Assembly (NCBI GenBank): GCA_945882675.1
Contig: CAMCWU010000006.1
Location: 1 to 34,692 of the forward strand
DNA from: Klebsiella pneumoniae
Lineage (GTDB): Bacteria > Myxococcota_A > UBA796 > GCA-2862545
Reading direction: 5' to 3'
DNA: 34,692 bases
In this document: positions 1 through 11,008 of the stretch, piece after piece
Position numbering within the stretch: the first letter of the stretch is position 1
Layout of the letters: every line of letters begins with the position of its first letter
Notes under the pieces: generated by a model
What the model saw: the letters and a program-made list of their open reading frames with translations, nothing else
What the model was told of the DNA's origin: nothing
Databases searched by the model: none
Position numbers and translations under genes: made by a program

Positions 1-157
1 AGTAGTCCTGGAAGTAAGCACCTACCCCGGCCTGCTCCGCGTCCAGCGGGATCGCGCCCTCTGCCGGGAACAGCGTGTTGGCCACGAGCCGGGCAGTCTC
101 GACCTCGCCATCGGACAGGCGGACGGGCGAGGGGGGTGTGACGACGGACTCCGGCAC
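1..157 (-). CDS. N-terminus of a gluconate 2-dehydrogenase subunit 3-like or GMC oxidoreductase-like protein (cut by window edge)
   Basis: This frame is open on the minus strand to the window edge and is missing from the ORF track. A GTG at 157 has a GGTGGAGG ribosome site six bases upstream, which decides the start. The 52 visible residues include LSDGEVETARLVANTLFPAE followed by GAIPLDAEQAGV and a YFQDY stretch. That pattern (an 'LS..E...A..VA..LFP..GAIP..A..A.V' opening) is typical of gluconate 2-dehydrogenase subunit 3 proteins and of the N-terminal extension of some bacterial GMC oxidoreductases. The former are small partners of flavin dehydrogenases; the latter are FAD enzymes. The FAD-binding region, if any, lies outside the window, so the two cannot be separated here. 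No twin-arginine signal is visible at the start. Confidence 0.5.
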   Translation of the reverse strand, partial: MPESVVTPPSPVRLSDGEVETARLVANTLFPAEGAIPLDAEQAGVGAYFQDY

Positions 158-301
158 GGCGCCTCCACCGGTCGGAGCGCTAGCGCGGTCCCCGCCGGCC
201 GTCTCAAGTACGGCGTCGAGAGCGATCGCGCAACATGCCGCATGCAAGCTCCGCGCCTGCGTAGCGGCTTACGCACCGTGGCGCCGGCTACGCACCGACC
301 G

Positions 302-1057
302 TCAGGCGGTGGGCGTTTCGAGCTTGTACAGCCAGTGGGCGGCGCCGCCGCGCTCGGCCGCCGCGTGCATCTCGCGGGTGCGGACCTGGAACTCTGCCGC
401 GTTCGGGCGCCCCGCCGCGTACACGGCGGTGTGGAGCGACCGGTAGCCGTTCGCCTTCGGAGCGCGGATGTAGTCATCGAGCTCGCCTGGGATCGCCACG
501 TGCCGACCGTGGATCAGCGCCAGCACGTCGTCGCACTCCCCGATCGTGCTGACGACGACCCGGAGCGCCACGCGGTCGAAGATCCCGTCGGCGTCCCGCC
601 CTTTCTTCGCCATCTTCCGCCAGGTCGAGTACGCGGACTTCACCCGGCCGGTCACCACGCCGTCGATGCCGTGGTCCGCGAGCAGCCCCCGCGTGTCGTC
701 CGCGAGCCGCTCCAGCAACGCGGCCGCCATCGGCTCGACCGCCTGGAGCTCGGCGTACCGGACCGGCTCCAGCACGCGGAAGCTCGCCTCTTCCAGGGAG
801 GCGCGCCGGTCGCCCAGCCCCCGCCGCTCGGCCAGCGGCGCGAGCACCGCCAGCGTCTCGGTCGCGAGGGTCGAGTCCGGCCGCAGCGCGAGCGAGCCCA
901 CGCGGACGTCGAGCGCCGCGGCGAGGGCGTCCGCGTCCGGAAAGACGGCCGCCATCGCTTCGATTCCGGCGGTAGTGCCGAGCTCCGACACGGCGTCGAC
1001 GCCGAGTTGGGCGCTGTCGAAGAGGGAGGCGAGGAGGAGGGATCGCCAGGCGGTCAT
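302..1057 (-). CDS. RelA/SpoT-type (p)ppGpp synthetase domain protein without a recognisable hydrolase
   Basis: The 251-residue protein probably transfers pyrophosphate from ATP to GDP/GTP to make the alarmone (p)ppGpp in the cytoplasm. Residues from about 110 onward match the RelA/SpoT synthetase domain in order: GRVKSAYSTWRKM (nucleotide-binding Arg and Lys), FDRVALRVVV (metal-binding Asp), DDYIRAPKANGYRSLHT, and AEFQVRTREMHAAAE with the catalytic Glu, ending AAHWLYK. Residues 60-105 resemble the last helices of the HD domain of long Rel proteins (ETLAVLAPLAERRGLG, LEEASFRVLEP), but no HD metal motif is present. The TGS, helical and ACT domains of full-length Rel (about 700 residues) are absent. 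It therefore looks like a shortened long-Rel rather than a classic small alarmone synthetase. The start is ATG, divergent from the SRPBCC gene. Confidence 0.85.
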   Translation of the reverse strand: MTAWRSLLLASLFDSAQLGVDAVSELGTTAGIEAMAAVFPDADALAAALDVRVGSLALRPDSTLATETLAVLAPLAERRGLGDRRASLEEASFRVLEPVRYAELQAVEPMAAALLERLADDTRGLLADHGIDGVVTGRVKSAYSTWRKMAKKGRDADGIFDRVALRVVVSTIGECDDVLALIHGRHVAIPGELDDYIRAPKANGYRSLHTAVYAAGRPNAAEFQVRTREMHAAAERGGAAHWLYKLETPTA

Positions 1058-1166
1058 GCGGCCTCGGTCTGCATGCCTCTAACTGCGTACGACCCGGCCA
1101 ACGGCAACATCCGCGTGACAGGACGGGACAGGGATCGGGCGTGTTATGCGGCGGGCAGGAGGCTGC

Positions 1167-1694
1167 GTGAAGTTCACCCTGGTCGACGAGCTGCCGTATG
1201 CGCGCGAGGTCGTGTTCCGCACCCACCGCGACAAGCTCGTGGACATCGTGCCGTACCTCCCGAACGTGAAGTCGATCGTCGTGGAGTCCCGGATCGAGGA
1301 AGGGCCGCTGGTGAAGCTCGTGAACCTCTGGTCGGGCACCACGAACGACGTGCCTACGGTGATCCGCCCTCTCGTCAAGCCCGAGCTCCTCACCTGGGTC
1401 GACCGCGCCACATGGGACGAGAGCAAGTGGTGTTGTGAGTGGGATATCCAGATCTCGGCGTTGCCGGACGCGATCACGGCCAGGGGCTTCAACACGTTCC
1501 GGGAAGAGGACGGCGAGACGATCATCCAGATGCAGGGAGAGTTCACGATTCACCCCGACCGCATCCCGGGCGTGCCGTCCTTCGTCGCGCGGGCTGCAGC
1601 ACCTGCGCTGGAACGCTTCGTGGTTGGCCTGCTTCAACCCAACCTTCGGAAGACCAACGAGTCGGTGAAGTTCTACATCCGCGATCATGGCTGA
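1167..1694 (+). CDS. SRPBCC (START-like) superfamily protein
   Basis: This 175-residue soluble protein has the length and pattern of a single helix-grip (SRPBCC/START-like) domain: an opening strand ([10 protein letters not shown]), two short helices with VPYLPNV, a run of beta strands rich in Trp ([16 protein letters not shown]), and a long C-terminal helix around [15 protein letters not shown]. Such domains bind hydrophobic ligands or lipids; the ligand here is unknown. The ORF track starts at ATG 1146, but an AGGAGG at 1157-1162 lies inside that reading and sits just before GTG 1167, so I use the GTG. No signal peptide is seen. The gene ends where the promoter of the next lipoprotein gene begins; their products need not be related. 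Confidence 0.65.
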   Translation: MKFTLVDELPYAREVVFRTHRDKLVDIVPYLPNVKSIVVESRIEEGPLVKLVNLWSGTTNDVPTVIRPLVKPELLTWVDRATWDESKWCCEWDIQISALPDAITARGFNTFREEDGETIIQMQGEFTIHPDRIPGVPSFVARAAAPALERFVVGLLQPNLRKTNESVKFYIRDHG

Positions 1695-1719
1695 CATCGG
1701 CCCCGCTGGCGGGTACACT
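1691..1719 (+). promoter_or_regulatory. Sigma-70-like promoter for the calcium-repeat lipoprotein gene
   Basis: CTGACA (5 of 6 matches to the -35 consensus) is followed by exactly 17 bases and TACACT (4 of 6 to the -10 consensus). The -35 overlaps the stop codon of the SRPBCC gene. Transcription would start near 1726, giving a leader of about 48 bases to the ATG at 1774. This is inferred from sequence only. Confidence 0.5.
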
Positions 1720-1773
1720 GGCGTGTCACAGGGTCGGGTGCTTCGGCGCCCGCATCCCCGGATCGGAGTTCGG

Positions 1774-3963
1774 ATGCGCATCGCCTCGCTGTGGCTCGCT
1801 CTCGTCGTCGTCGCCGTCGGCTGTGGCTCGAAGAATGAGCCGCTCGATACCGCCATCATCGAAGAGACCGGCGCGCCGGAGGTGCCGCTGGACTCCGACG
1901 GCGACGGCCTGCTCGACATCGACGAGGAGCTGTTCGGGACCCTCGTGAACGATCCGGACACGGACGACGACGGCCTGACGGACGGGGAGGAGATGAACGA
2001 GTTCTTCACCGATCCGCTCCTCGCCGACTCGGACAGCGACGGCCTGTCCGACTTCGAAGAGGTCGGGATCTACGGCACGAACCCGACGAGCGCGGACAGC
2101 GACTTCGACGGCCTGAACGACTCGGGGGAGATCCCGCTCGGCACCGACCCCGCCGACTACGACACGGACGGCGACGGCGTGTCCGATGGCGAGGAGAGCA
2201 TCGCCGGCAGCGACCCGCTGAACCCCGACACGGACGGGGACGGCATCTTCGACGGCCAGGAAGAAGGGCACGGATCCGGTGTCCTGCTCGTCGACACGGA
2301 CGGCGACGGCCTCAACGACTTCGCGGAGATCCGGATCTACGGCACCGACCCGAACGTCGCGGACACGGACGGCGACGGCATCGACGACCGCGAGGAAGCG
2401 GTGGTGCGCGGCCTGGACCCGCGGGAAGCCGATACGGACGGGGACGGCCTCGACGACGGCGAGGAGGTCGCGCTCGGCAGCGATCCGCTGGACAGCGACA
2501 CGGACAATGACGGCGCCATGGACGGCCTCGAGACCTGGGCCGGGACGAACCCGTTCGTCACCGACACGGACGGCGACGGCGTGCTCGACGGCACCGAGTT
2601 CGACAACGGCATGGACCCCACCGACACCGACACGGACGACGACGGCCTGACCGATCTGGTCGAGTTCAACGGCATCACGGATCCCGTAGACGACGACTCG
2701 GACGACGACGGCTTGACCGACGGAGACGAAGTCAACGTCTACGGCACGAACCCGACCCGCGGGGACTCCGACAAGGACACGCTCGAGGACTTCGACGAGC
2801 TGTTCGCGTACTTCACGGATCCGCTCAGCCCCGACACGGACGGCGACAGCCTCGACGACGGGAGGGAGGTGTTCGTCTACCTGACCGACCCGTCAGAAGT
2901 CGATACGGACGCCGACGGGCTCGACGACGGGGACGAGGTCAACCTCTGGAACACGGACCCCCGCGAGTCCGACACGGACGGCGACCTGCTGGACGACGGC
3001 GACGAGCTGTTCACGTACTTCCTCGATCCCCTCGACCCGGACGCCGATAGCGACCGCCTGTTCGACGGCGAGGAGTTCCAGAACGGCACGGACCCGCGGA
3101 CCATCGACTTCGACCACGACGGACTCATGGACGGGGCGGAGGTCCTCGACTTCCGCAGCTCGCCCACCATCGTGGACACGGACGGCGGCGGCTCCCCGGA
3201 CGCGGCGGAGGCCGGCAGCGGCCGCGACCCGCTCGACCCGACGGACGACCTCACCTGCGTGTTCGTGGAGGTGCCGGTCGTCGCGAGCGGCGTGGACGTC
3301 GGCGCCACGATCTTCCCGCAGTATGTTTCCGTCACCATGAAGGGCCACGTCAACGGCGGCACGATCGAGGACTACCGCCTGGACTCGGACGGTAACGGCG
3401 TGGCGGAGGACGAGTCGGCCGAGATCCGGTTCGGCATCCTCGACAACGCGCAGGTCGAGATCTGCTCCGTCACGTACGACGCGAACCTGGCCGCGATTCC
3501 TGCGGACGTGCTGTGGACGACCGACAGTGGCGGCGAGCTCGTGCAGGAGTTCCACCTGAACCTCGCGAACGGCAACAGCACCTGCGCGGCGCTGGACGCC
3601 GCGGACTACGGCACCACGGACATCCGCGCAGTGCTCGAGGCCGAGCTCTGGGGCGTGGCCGTCGGCGAGCTCGTGGAGCTCGCGGACGACCTGCAGGACC
3701 AGGTCGTGCTCGCGGGCGGGAACTGGGCGCTCGACTGGGAGCCCTACGTCGCCGGCTGGTATGTCACGTCCAACCGGGTCAACGCATTCGAGGTCGGCTG
3801 GACCATCGGCAACGACTCGACCTGCGGCCGCGTGGCGCTGGACGCGGCGGACGCGCTGATCCCGCTCGGCACCCCGACGTTGGCCTTCGCGGACGCCTAC
3901 TACACGAGCGAAGTGCTCACCCCGCTCCGCCTCTCGACCATCACGGGTATCGTCAGCCCGTGA
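1774..3963 (+). CDS. Lipoprotein with 20 thrombospondin type 3-like calcium repeats
   Basis: The 729-residue protein starts at ATG 1774 with GGAG five bases upstream; the track start 29 codons earlier would bury the signal peptide. Residues 1-17 are a lipoprotein signal ending VAVGC, so the mature protein is lipid-anchored at Cys17. Residues about 40-492 hold 20 repeats of 22-24 residues, each with a core of the [12 protein letters not shown] type; the Asp spacing is that of calcium-binding thrombospondin type 3 repeats. Residues about 495-729 form a separate non-repetitive domain with a few Cys and many aromatic residues, which I do not recognise. The likely role is a rigid, calcium-stiffened stalk presenting the C-terminal domain at the cell surface. 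The last repeats are degenerate (DTDGGGSPD). Its stop overlaps the start of rsmI, so the two may share a transcript. Confidence 0.85.
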   Translation: MRIASLWLALVVVAVGCGSKNEPLDTAIIEETGAPEVPLDSDGDGLLDIDEELFGTLVNDPDTDDDGLTDGEEMNEFFTDPLLADSDSDGLSDFEEVGIYGTNPTSADSDFDGLNDSGEIPLGTDPADYDTDGDGVSDGEESIAGSDPLNPDTDGDGIFDGQEEGHGSGVLLVDTDGDGLNDFAEIRIYGTDPNVADTDGDGIDDREEAVVRGLDPREADTDGDGLDDGEEVALGSDPLDSDTDNDGAMDGLETWAGTNPFVTDTDGDGVLDGTEFDNGMDPTDTDTDDDGLTDLVEFNGITDPVDDDSDDDGLTDGDEVNVYGTNPTRGDSDKDTLEDFDELFAYFTDPLSPDTDGDSLDDGREVFVYLTDPSEVDTDADGLDDGDEVNLWNTDPRESDTDGDLLDDGDELFTYFLDPLDPDADSDRLFDGEEFQNGTDPRTIDFDHDGLMDGAEVLDFRSSPTIVDTDGGGSPDAAEAGSGRDPLDPTDDLTCVFVEVPVVASGVDVGATIFPQYVSVTMKGHVNGGTIEDYRLDSDGNGVAEDESAEIRFGILDNAQVEICSVTYDANLAAIPADVLWTTDSGGELVQEFHLNLANGNSTCAALDAADYGTTDIRAVLEAELWGVAVGELVELADDLQDQVVLAGGNWALDWEPYVAGWYVTSNRVNAFEVGWTIGNDSTCGRVALDAADALIPLGTPTLAFADAYYTSEVLTPLRLSTITGIVSP
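1891..3249 (+). repeat. Coding tandem repeat array (calcium-binding repeats)
   Basis: About 20 imperfect units of 66-72 bases encode the thrombospondin-3-like cores. Many share the run GACACGGACGGCGACGGC. Units vary at third positions and in the linker, so the array is old rather than freshly expanded, although the near-identical cores could still recombine. Confidence 0.8.
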
Positions 3964-4817
3964 GTGCGACAGCGGGGATCGGGCGGTTGTACCTGGTCCC
4001 CACGCCCATCGGAGACGCGACCGACCTCTCGCCGCGCGCGATCGCCGTCCTCGGGGCGGCGGATGTCGTCGCGGCGGAGGACACGCGCGTGGCGCGCGCG
4101 CTGCTGCACGGCGCCGGGATCTCGGGGCGCGACATCGTCCGGTACGACGACCATACGGAGCTCGCGCAGGCCCCGGCGCTCGTGGCGCGGATGCTCGCGG
4201 GGAGCGCCGTCGCGCTGGTGAGCGACGCCGGCACCCCGCTGTGCTCGGACCCCGGCTACCGGCTCGTGCGGGCCGCCATCGACGCCGGCGTGCAGGTCGT
4301 GCCGTTGCCGGGCCCCAACGCGGCCGTCACGGCGCTCATCGCGAGCGGGCTGCCGAGCGACCGGTTCCTGTTCCTCGGCTTCCCGCCTCGCCAGGGTGGC
4401 CCGCGGGAGAGCTTCCTGCGCGCCGTGGCTGCCGAGCCCGCGACCCTCGTGCTGTACGAGGCCCCGCACAGGATCCTCGACACGCTCGACGCCGCGCGCG
4501 CCGCGCTGGGCGATCGGCCGGCGTGCCTCGCGATCTCGCTCACGAAGGAGTGGGAGCGGTTCCACCGCGGGCCGCTCTCCGCCGTCCGCGCCGGGATCGA
4601 CGGCGAAGGCGAGATCCTCGGCGAGATGACGCTGGTGATCGGCGGCTGCCCCGAGGACGAGCGCGGCGACCGCGAGCGCGTCGAGCAGCTCGTGCGCACG
4701 CTCGCCGCGGCGGGCGTGTCGCCGGCCGTGATCCGCGACGCCGTGGGCGAGGCGTTCGGCTGGCCGAAGCGCGAGCTCTACCAGCTCGCCCTCGCGAGCC
4801 GGCCGGCGGGAAGCTAG
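3960..4817 (+). CDS. rsmI: 16S rRNA (cytidine(1402)-2'-O)-methyltransferase RsmI
   Basis: RsmI uses S-adenosylmethionine to methylate the 2'-OH of C1402 in the decoding centre of 16S rRNA. The 285-residue product has the family hallmarks in order: [18 protein letters not shown] at the N-terminus, [11 protein letters not shown], the SAM-binding [62 protein letters not shown] and [11 protein letters not shown]. The length fits the family. The track ORF begins far upstream in a shadow frame. GTG 3960, overlapping the stop of the calcium-repeat gene (GTGA), is the natural start because the conserved N-terminus follows directly. The overlap suggests translational coupling to an unrelated surface protein gene, which is unusual; it may simply reflect dense packing. 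Confidence 0.93.
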   Translation: MSATAGIGRLYLVPTPIGDATDLSPRAIAVLGAADVVAAEDTRVARALLHGAGISGRDIVRYDDHTELAQAPALVARMLAGSAVALVSDAGTPLCSDPGYRLVRAAIDAGVQVVPLPGPNAAVTALIASGLPSDRFLFLGFPPRQGGPRESFLRAVAAEPATLVLYEAPHRILDTLDAARAALGDRPACLAISLTKEWERFHRGPLSAVRAGIDGEGEILGEMTLVIGGCPEDERGDRERVEQLVRTLAAAGVSPAVIRDAVGEAFGWPKRELYQLALASRPAGS

Positions 4818-4837
4818 ATTCCCGGGGTGGAGGTCCC

Positions 4838-5482
4838 ATGTCCCCCGGCGCCCCGAACCCCGAGCTGGAAGCCCGCGCAGCGCGCTACCGCCGGCTGCTC
4901 GCCTACGAGATCGACCGCATCCTGGGCGACCTCGGCACGCGGCGGTTCATGCTGCTGGAAGTGTGGAGCCGGCACCGCGATCGCGGCCCGTTCCTCGACA
5001 CGCTCGAGTCGCGCTGGAGCACGCTCGGGTTCCCGGAGCTCGCGCTGCTCGAGCCGGACGTGCTCGGGCTGACCGAGCGATTCTACCGGGAGCTCGCGGA
5101 CTTCCGGCTGTACATGGCCTTCACCGACGATATGCCGAGCACGCTCTCGGACCGGTACGATCAGGTCGTCGACCGGCTGCAGCGGGTGGGCGTACCGGCG
5201 ATCGACGCGCTGGGCGGTGTGGAGCTCCCGGATGCGCTCGAGCGCAGCCGGGATCCGGCGATCCGGGTCGGGATGCCCGTGCTGGCGGAGCCCGACGTCT
5301 CGCCAGTTCAGCCGACGACGAGCGTGCGAGAGGTCATCTACGAGGAGATCGAGATGAACAGCTTGAGCGCCGCCGCACCCGGCGGCTCGATGTTCCCGCC
5401 GAGCCCGGCGCAGCTCAACGAGACGCAGGAGGAGCGGGAGGCGCGGGTGAGCTGGCGGAAGACTGGGAAGAGCTTCGAGTAG
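4838..5482 (+). CDS. Conserved-looking hypothetical protein downstream of rsmI
   Basis: I do not recognise this 214-residue protein. The start is ATG 4838 with GGAGG four bases upstream, 20 bases after rsmI, so both probably lie on one transcript. Residues 1-130 look fully helical and charged (ARYRRLLAYEIDRILGDLG, LLEPDVLGLTERFYRELADF), with repeated Tyr/Trp/Phe. The remainder is Pro/Ser-rich and probably disordered (residues about 150-214), ending EEREARVSWRKTGKSFE. There is no signal peptide, membrane segment or obvious catalytic motif. A bidirectional-looking hairpin at 5519-5540 may end its transcript. GC-rich codon use matches the neighbours, so it looks like a real resident gene. Confidence 0.7.
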   Translation: MSPGAPNPELEARAARYRRLLAYEIDRILGDLGTRRFMLLEVWSRHRDRGPFLDTLESRWSTLGFPELALLEPDVLGLTERFYRELADFRLYMAFTDDMPSTLSDRYDQVVDRLQRVGVPAIDALGGVELPDALERSRDPAIRVGMPVLAEPDVSPVQPTTSVREVIYEEIEMNSLSAAAPGGSMFPPSPAQLNETQEEREARVSWRKTGKSFE

Positions 5483-5518
5483 GCTCCCGCGGCGCGATGG
5501 TCCACCGCTGAACGACAA

Positions 5519-5540
5519 AGGGCGCCCCGAAGGACGCCCT
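5519..5540 (-). terminator. Hairpin terminator between the unknown gene and hppA
   Basis: Read on the minus strand, the sequence is a 9-bp stem (AGGGCGTCC with GGGCGCCCT, one G-T pair) closed by the extra-stable TTCG tetraloop and followed by TTGTCGTT. It lies 22 bases after the hppA stop. It could also serve the plus-strand gene ending at 5482, but the T-rich tail is on the hppA side. Confidence 0.65.
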
Positions 5541-5561
5541 CGTTCCCCTCAGACGGGCTCT

Positions 5562-7640
<2,079 letters not shown>

Positions 7641-7743
7641 GGTCAGCTGCCCTTCGGGAAAGACGGAGTACGGGGCACGGGCCCCACAAGGAGATTGGCG
7701 CCGCGCATAACGGATTTTGACGACCGCTGCACGTTTGTGACGC

Positions 7744-8583
7744 TCAGCCGCTCGCGATCACGGAGAAATCCAGCGATCCGTCGCCGGCCTGGAGGTGGGC
7801 GTCCATGTGGGCGGCGATCCCGGGGAGCACCATGAGCGGGAGCTCGCCGCAAGCCTCGATCATCAGCCGCACGTCCTTGCGCGCCATCCCGAGCTCGAAC
7901 GACGCCGGGGAGAACTTCCCGGCGGCGATCTTCGGTCCGCGCGCGGTGAGGAACCCACCGGGGTTGAGAGCCGTGAGGACCTCCATGGCCGCCGCGGGAG
8001 GCAGGTCGCTCGCACGCGCGAGCTGGAAGATGTCGCCGAGGACGCCGACCATGGAGATGATGGCCGCATTCCCGAACAGCTTGTACACCGCCGCCTGGTC
8101 CGCCCGCTCCCCGATGTACCAGACCCTGCCGGTCATGGGGGTCAGGAACCCCTCGAGCTCGTCGAACCGGTCCTTCGGGCCGCTGGCGAGCATGAGTCCC
8201 GTGGCGTCCCGCGCGTTCTGCGGGCCCATGAACACCGGGGCCGGGAGGTACGGGATGCCGAGCGTGTCCATGCGGGCCGCGCGCGCCGTGACGCCCGCGG
8301 GCGCGCTCGTGGAGTGATCGATGACCGGCACTCCGCGGAGGATCTCGATCAGCTCCGCCAGGACGGCGTCCACGGCCACATCCTCCGACAAGCACAGGTG
8401 CACGCGGCTCGCGCCCCGCACGGCGTCCGTGGGGCTCGCGGCGGCCCTGGCACCGTGGATCTCCAGCGCCTGGGCCTTGCTCGCGGTCCGGTTCCAGACG
8501 ACTACGTCCTCGCCGCGGCGCCGCATGGCCTCCACCATGCCAGAGCCGAGCAGACCGGTGCCGAGAAACGCGATATGGGACAT
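7744..8583 (-). CDS. NAD(P)-dependent 3-hydroxyisobutyrate dehydrogenase-family oxidoreductase
   Basis: This is a 279-residue cytoplasmic beta-hydroxyacid dehydrogenase family enzyme. The N-terminus holds a Rossmann fold with GTGLLGSGM and, at the end of strand 2, WNRTASKA; an Asn-Arg-Thr there is usual in NADP(H)-preferring members. The substrate-binding motif reads [10 protein letters not shown] (canonical D-x-S-T). The catalytic Lys lies in [11 protein letters not shown]. The second domain is the all-helical dimerisation region. The family includes 3-hydroxyisobutyrate dehydrogenase, tartronate semialdehyde reductase and glyoxylate/succinic semialdehyde reductases. The [14 protein letters not shown] segment differs from the usual PV(S/T)GG...A motif, so the true substrate is uncertain. 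ATG 8583 has AAGGAG seven bases upstream. It is divergent from the sulfotransferase-like lipoprotein gene. Confidence 0.85.
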   Translation of the reverse strand: MSHIAFLGTGLLGSGMVEAMRRRGEDVVVWNRTASKAQALEIHGARAAASPTDAVRGASRVHLCLSEDVAVDAVLAELIEILRGVPVIDHSTSAPAGVTARAARMDTLGIPYLPAPVFMGPQNARDATGLMLASGPKDRFDELEGFLTPMTGRVWYIGERADQAAVYKLFGNAAIISMVGVLGDIFQLARASDLPPAAAMEVLTALNPGGFLTARGPKIAAGKFSPASFELGMARKDVRLMIEACGELPLMVLPGIAAHMDAHLQAGDGSLDFSVIASG

Positions 8584-8681
8584 GGAGGGGCTCCTTCGGG
8601 AGAGCCCGATAGGTAACCCGACGCCTCCCCACCGGAGTGCGACGATCGGCAGCGGGTGCTACAACGGACGGGGGAGGGTGG

Positions 8682-10157
8682 ATGCGGAGCTGGCTCGTGC
8701 TCGGGCTGCTGGCGTGCCGCGGCAAGGACGCCACGGACACCGCAGGCACCCCCCTGACGGACACCGTCCCGGATGGAACCACCGACCCGGCCGGCGCGGA
8801 TGTGGTGTCTGCGGAATGCACGTTAGACCCTGACAATAGCCTCCGCGCCACCTGCAGCGTGGACCTGGACTCTCCGGACGACGTGGAGATCACGTTCCTG
8901 GCGGACGGCGTGGAAGGCATGGTGTTCCGGAGCGCGGTGCCCGCCGCCCGCCACGTCGTCGAGGTCTGGGGGCTCGTCCAGGAGACGGAGTTCCAGTGGG
9001 CGGCCACGCCCGTGGGCAACCCCGCTGGCGGCCAGCAGGGGAGCCTGATCGCCGGCTCCCTCCCGGTGACGCTCGACCGGATGACGGTAGACGTGCAGGC
9101 GCCCGGCCCGCACGGTGACGACGCCGTCCTGCTCAACTACGGCTGCGACACCTTCCAGGAGGCCCTGGTGATCCTCGACCGTGAAGGTCGGGTTCGCTGG
9201 TACCAGGACATCTCGGAGCTCACGGCCCCACCGGGCCCGAAGACGGTGCGCGGGCTGAACATCACGCCGGAGGGCACGATCCTCGCGGTCCTCGACCGGA
9301 CGGCGGTCGTCGAGTACGCGCTCCACGGGACGCTCCTGCTTTACCTGGACGGCGCGGCGTTGGACCATCCCGTCCACCACGACCTGAACCGCTGGAACGA
9401 CCTCACCTATGTCGTCTTCGCCGAGCAGGTGGAGGGCCCGGACGGCCCGACCGTCACGGACGGGTTCTACGTCTTCGACGGCACGGGCACGCGCGTAGCG
9501 GAGTGGCACTCCGCGGACCACATCTCGCCGGTGGACGGCGGATCCGCGGGCGGCGGGTACTGGGCCGACCTGTTCCCGGGCGCCATCGACTGGTCCCACA
9601 CGAACGCGCTCGCGGTCGACCCGGACGGCGGCGTCACGCTCTCGTTGCGGTACCAGTCGGCGCTCGTGCACGTGGTCGGAGACCCGGCGGCCGCGGACTT
9701 TGGCGCGGTCTCCTGGATCCTCGTCGGGGACCCCGAGAAGTCGGTCCTGACGTCGACGCTCGCGTTCGCGTCGAGCACGGGGATCGCGGACGTCGCGTTC
9801 GAGCAGCAGCATCACGTGGCGTCGGTGGCGGGCGGGCTGACTCTCTGGGACAACGGCCGGGAACCCGAGAGCGGGAGCCGCGTGCTCGAGCTGGCGATCA
9901 GCGGCGGCGCGGCGGACGCCGTGCGCGAGTGGCCCGTCGGCGCGTTCTGCCCCGGGCAGGGGAGCGGAACGGTGCTCCGGAGCGGCAATGTGCTCGTGGA
10001 CTGCGCGCCCGCGGACACCATCGCAGAGGTCGACCCGGCCGGCGTGACGCTCTGGAGCGCGTCCGTGTCGTGCGGTCTCGGGATGATGCTCCGGCCGCTC
10101 TACCGGGGGCTGCCGATCGACCTGTTCCCCGCCGCGGGGGCCAGCTCGGTGCCATGA
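8682..10157 (+). CDS. Arylsulfotransferase-like (ASST family) lipoprotein
   Basis: The 491-residue protein is exported and lipid-anchored: MRSWLVLGLLAC is a short lipoprotein signal, followed by a Thr/Asp/Pro-rich linker. ATG 8682 sits behind GGGAGG; the track start 15 codons upstream lacks this. The rest looks like a beta-propeller of the aryl-sulfate sulfotransferase family: HPVHHDLNRWNDLTYVV, then DWSHTNALAVDPDGGVTLSLR followed by YQSALVHV, and QQHHVASVAGGLTLWDNGR with SRVLELAI. ASST enzymes move sulfate between phenols through a catalytic His; candidate His residues are present but I cannot assign the catalytic one. Many family members are non-sulfotransferase propellers. Its stop overlaps the ATG of the MNIO gene (ATGA), so the two are translationally coupled. 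Confidence 0.7.
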   Translation: MRSWLVLGLLACRGKDATDTAGTPLTDTVPDGTTDPAGADVVSAECTLDPDNSLRATCSVDLDSPDDVEITFLADGVEGMVFRSAVPAARHVVEVWGLVQETEFQWAATPVGNPAGGQQGSLIAGSLPVTLDRMTVDVQAPGPHGDDAVLLNYGCDTFQEALVILDREGRVRWYQDISELTAPPGPKTVRGLNITPEGTILAVLDRTAVVEYALHGTLLLYLDGAALDHPVHHDLNRWNDLTYVVFAEQVEGPDGPTVTDGFYVFDGTGTRVAEWHSADHISPVDGGSAGGGYWADLFPGAIDWSHTNALAVDPDGGVTLSLRYQSALVHVVGDPAAADFGAVSWILVGDPEKSVLTSTLAFASSTGIADVAFEQQHHVASVAGGLTLWDNGREPESGSRVLELAISGGAADAVREWPVGAFCPGQGSGTVLRSGNVLVDCAPADTIAEVDPAGVTLWSASVSCGLGMMLRPLYRGLPIDLFPAAGASSVP

Positions 10158-11008
10158 CGGGGTTCCGTGACCGCGTGGATGCGCTGCCGCGCCTCGGGCT
10201 CGGGATATCGACGGAGTACGGCGTGGGTGCGCACGGGGTAGATCCGCTCGCGCTGCACCGGCGTCGGCCCGACCTGATCCGCTTCCTGGAGGTCGGCGCG
10301 GACCTGGAGCGCGGGGTGGACGGCCCGACGGACGCGTGGGTGGCCGCGGGCCTGCCGACGACCTGGCACTTCCTGGACATCAACCTCGAGGATCCCGCAG
10401 ACCGGGACCTCGCGTGGGCCGACGACGCGGCCGCGCTCGCGCGGCGGTGCGGTGCGGCGTGGATGTGCGGGGACGCCGGGCGCTGGCGCGTCGGCCCGCG
10501 GGACCGCGGCCACGGGGTGCTCCTGCCGCCCATTTTATGCCGGGAGTCGGCGGAGATCCTGGCGGACAGCGTGACCTGGCTCCGAGACGCCACGGGCCTG
10601 GAGGTCCTGCCGGAGAACCCGCCCGCCCACGTGTTCCTGGGCGACATGCATATCCTCGACTACTTCGCAGTGGTGGCGGAGCGCGCCGATTGCGGGCTGC
10701 TGCTCGACGTCGCACACCTGGCGATCGCACAGCGCGTGGCGGGGCGCGGACCGCTCGACGGCCTCGACGGCTTCCCGCTCGACCGAGTGGTGGAGGTCCA
10801 CGTGGCGGGGGGCCGGGAGATCCGGGTCCGCGGCCGCACGTTCGTGGAGGACGATCACGGCCCGCACCCGCTAACGGACACGTGGGAGATCTTCCGGCAC
10901 GTCGTGGAGCGGGCGCCGAACCTGAGGGCCGTCGTGGTGGAGTGCGAGCGGAACCCGCCGGCGGTAGTGATCCCGCTGTTCGAGCGGGTCGCGCAGGTCT
11001 GGGCGTGA
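10154..11008 (+). CDS. DUF692 / MNIO-family (multinuclear non-haem iron) oxidase
   Basis: The 284-residue cytoplasmic protein belongs to the TIM-barrel family that includes MbnB and TglH, iron enzymes that rebuild Cys residues of ribosomal peptides. Matching segments in order are LGLGISTEYGVGAHG with FLEVGADL at the N-terminus, LPENPPAHVFLGDM (about 151-164), CGLLLDVAHLAIAQRV (about 180), VVEVHVAGG (about 213), EDDHGPHPLTDTWEIF (about 232) and VVVECERNPP (about 259). His, Asp and Glu that bind iron in relatives are present at these places. The middle region (TWHFLDINLEDP, CGDAGRWRVGPRDRG) departs from typical members, which carry an SDH motif there. The gene overlaps its neighbours on both sides by four bases. 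No short Cys-rich precursor peptide gene is visible nearby. Confidence 0.82.
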   Translation: MTGFRDRVDALPRLGLGISTEYGVGAHGVDPLALHRRRPDLIRFLEVGADLERGVDGPTDAWVAAGLPTTWHFLDINLEDPADRDLAWADDAAALARRCGAAWMCGDAGRWRVGPRDRGHGVLLPPILCRESAEILADSVTWLRDATGLEVLPENPPAHVFLGDMHILDYFAVVAERADCGLLLDVAHLAIAQRVAGRGPLDGLDGFPLDRVVEVHVAGGREIRVRGRTFVEDDHGPHPLTDTWEIFRHVVERAPNLRAVVVECERNPPAVVIPLFERVAQVWA

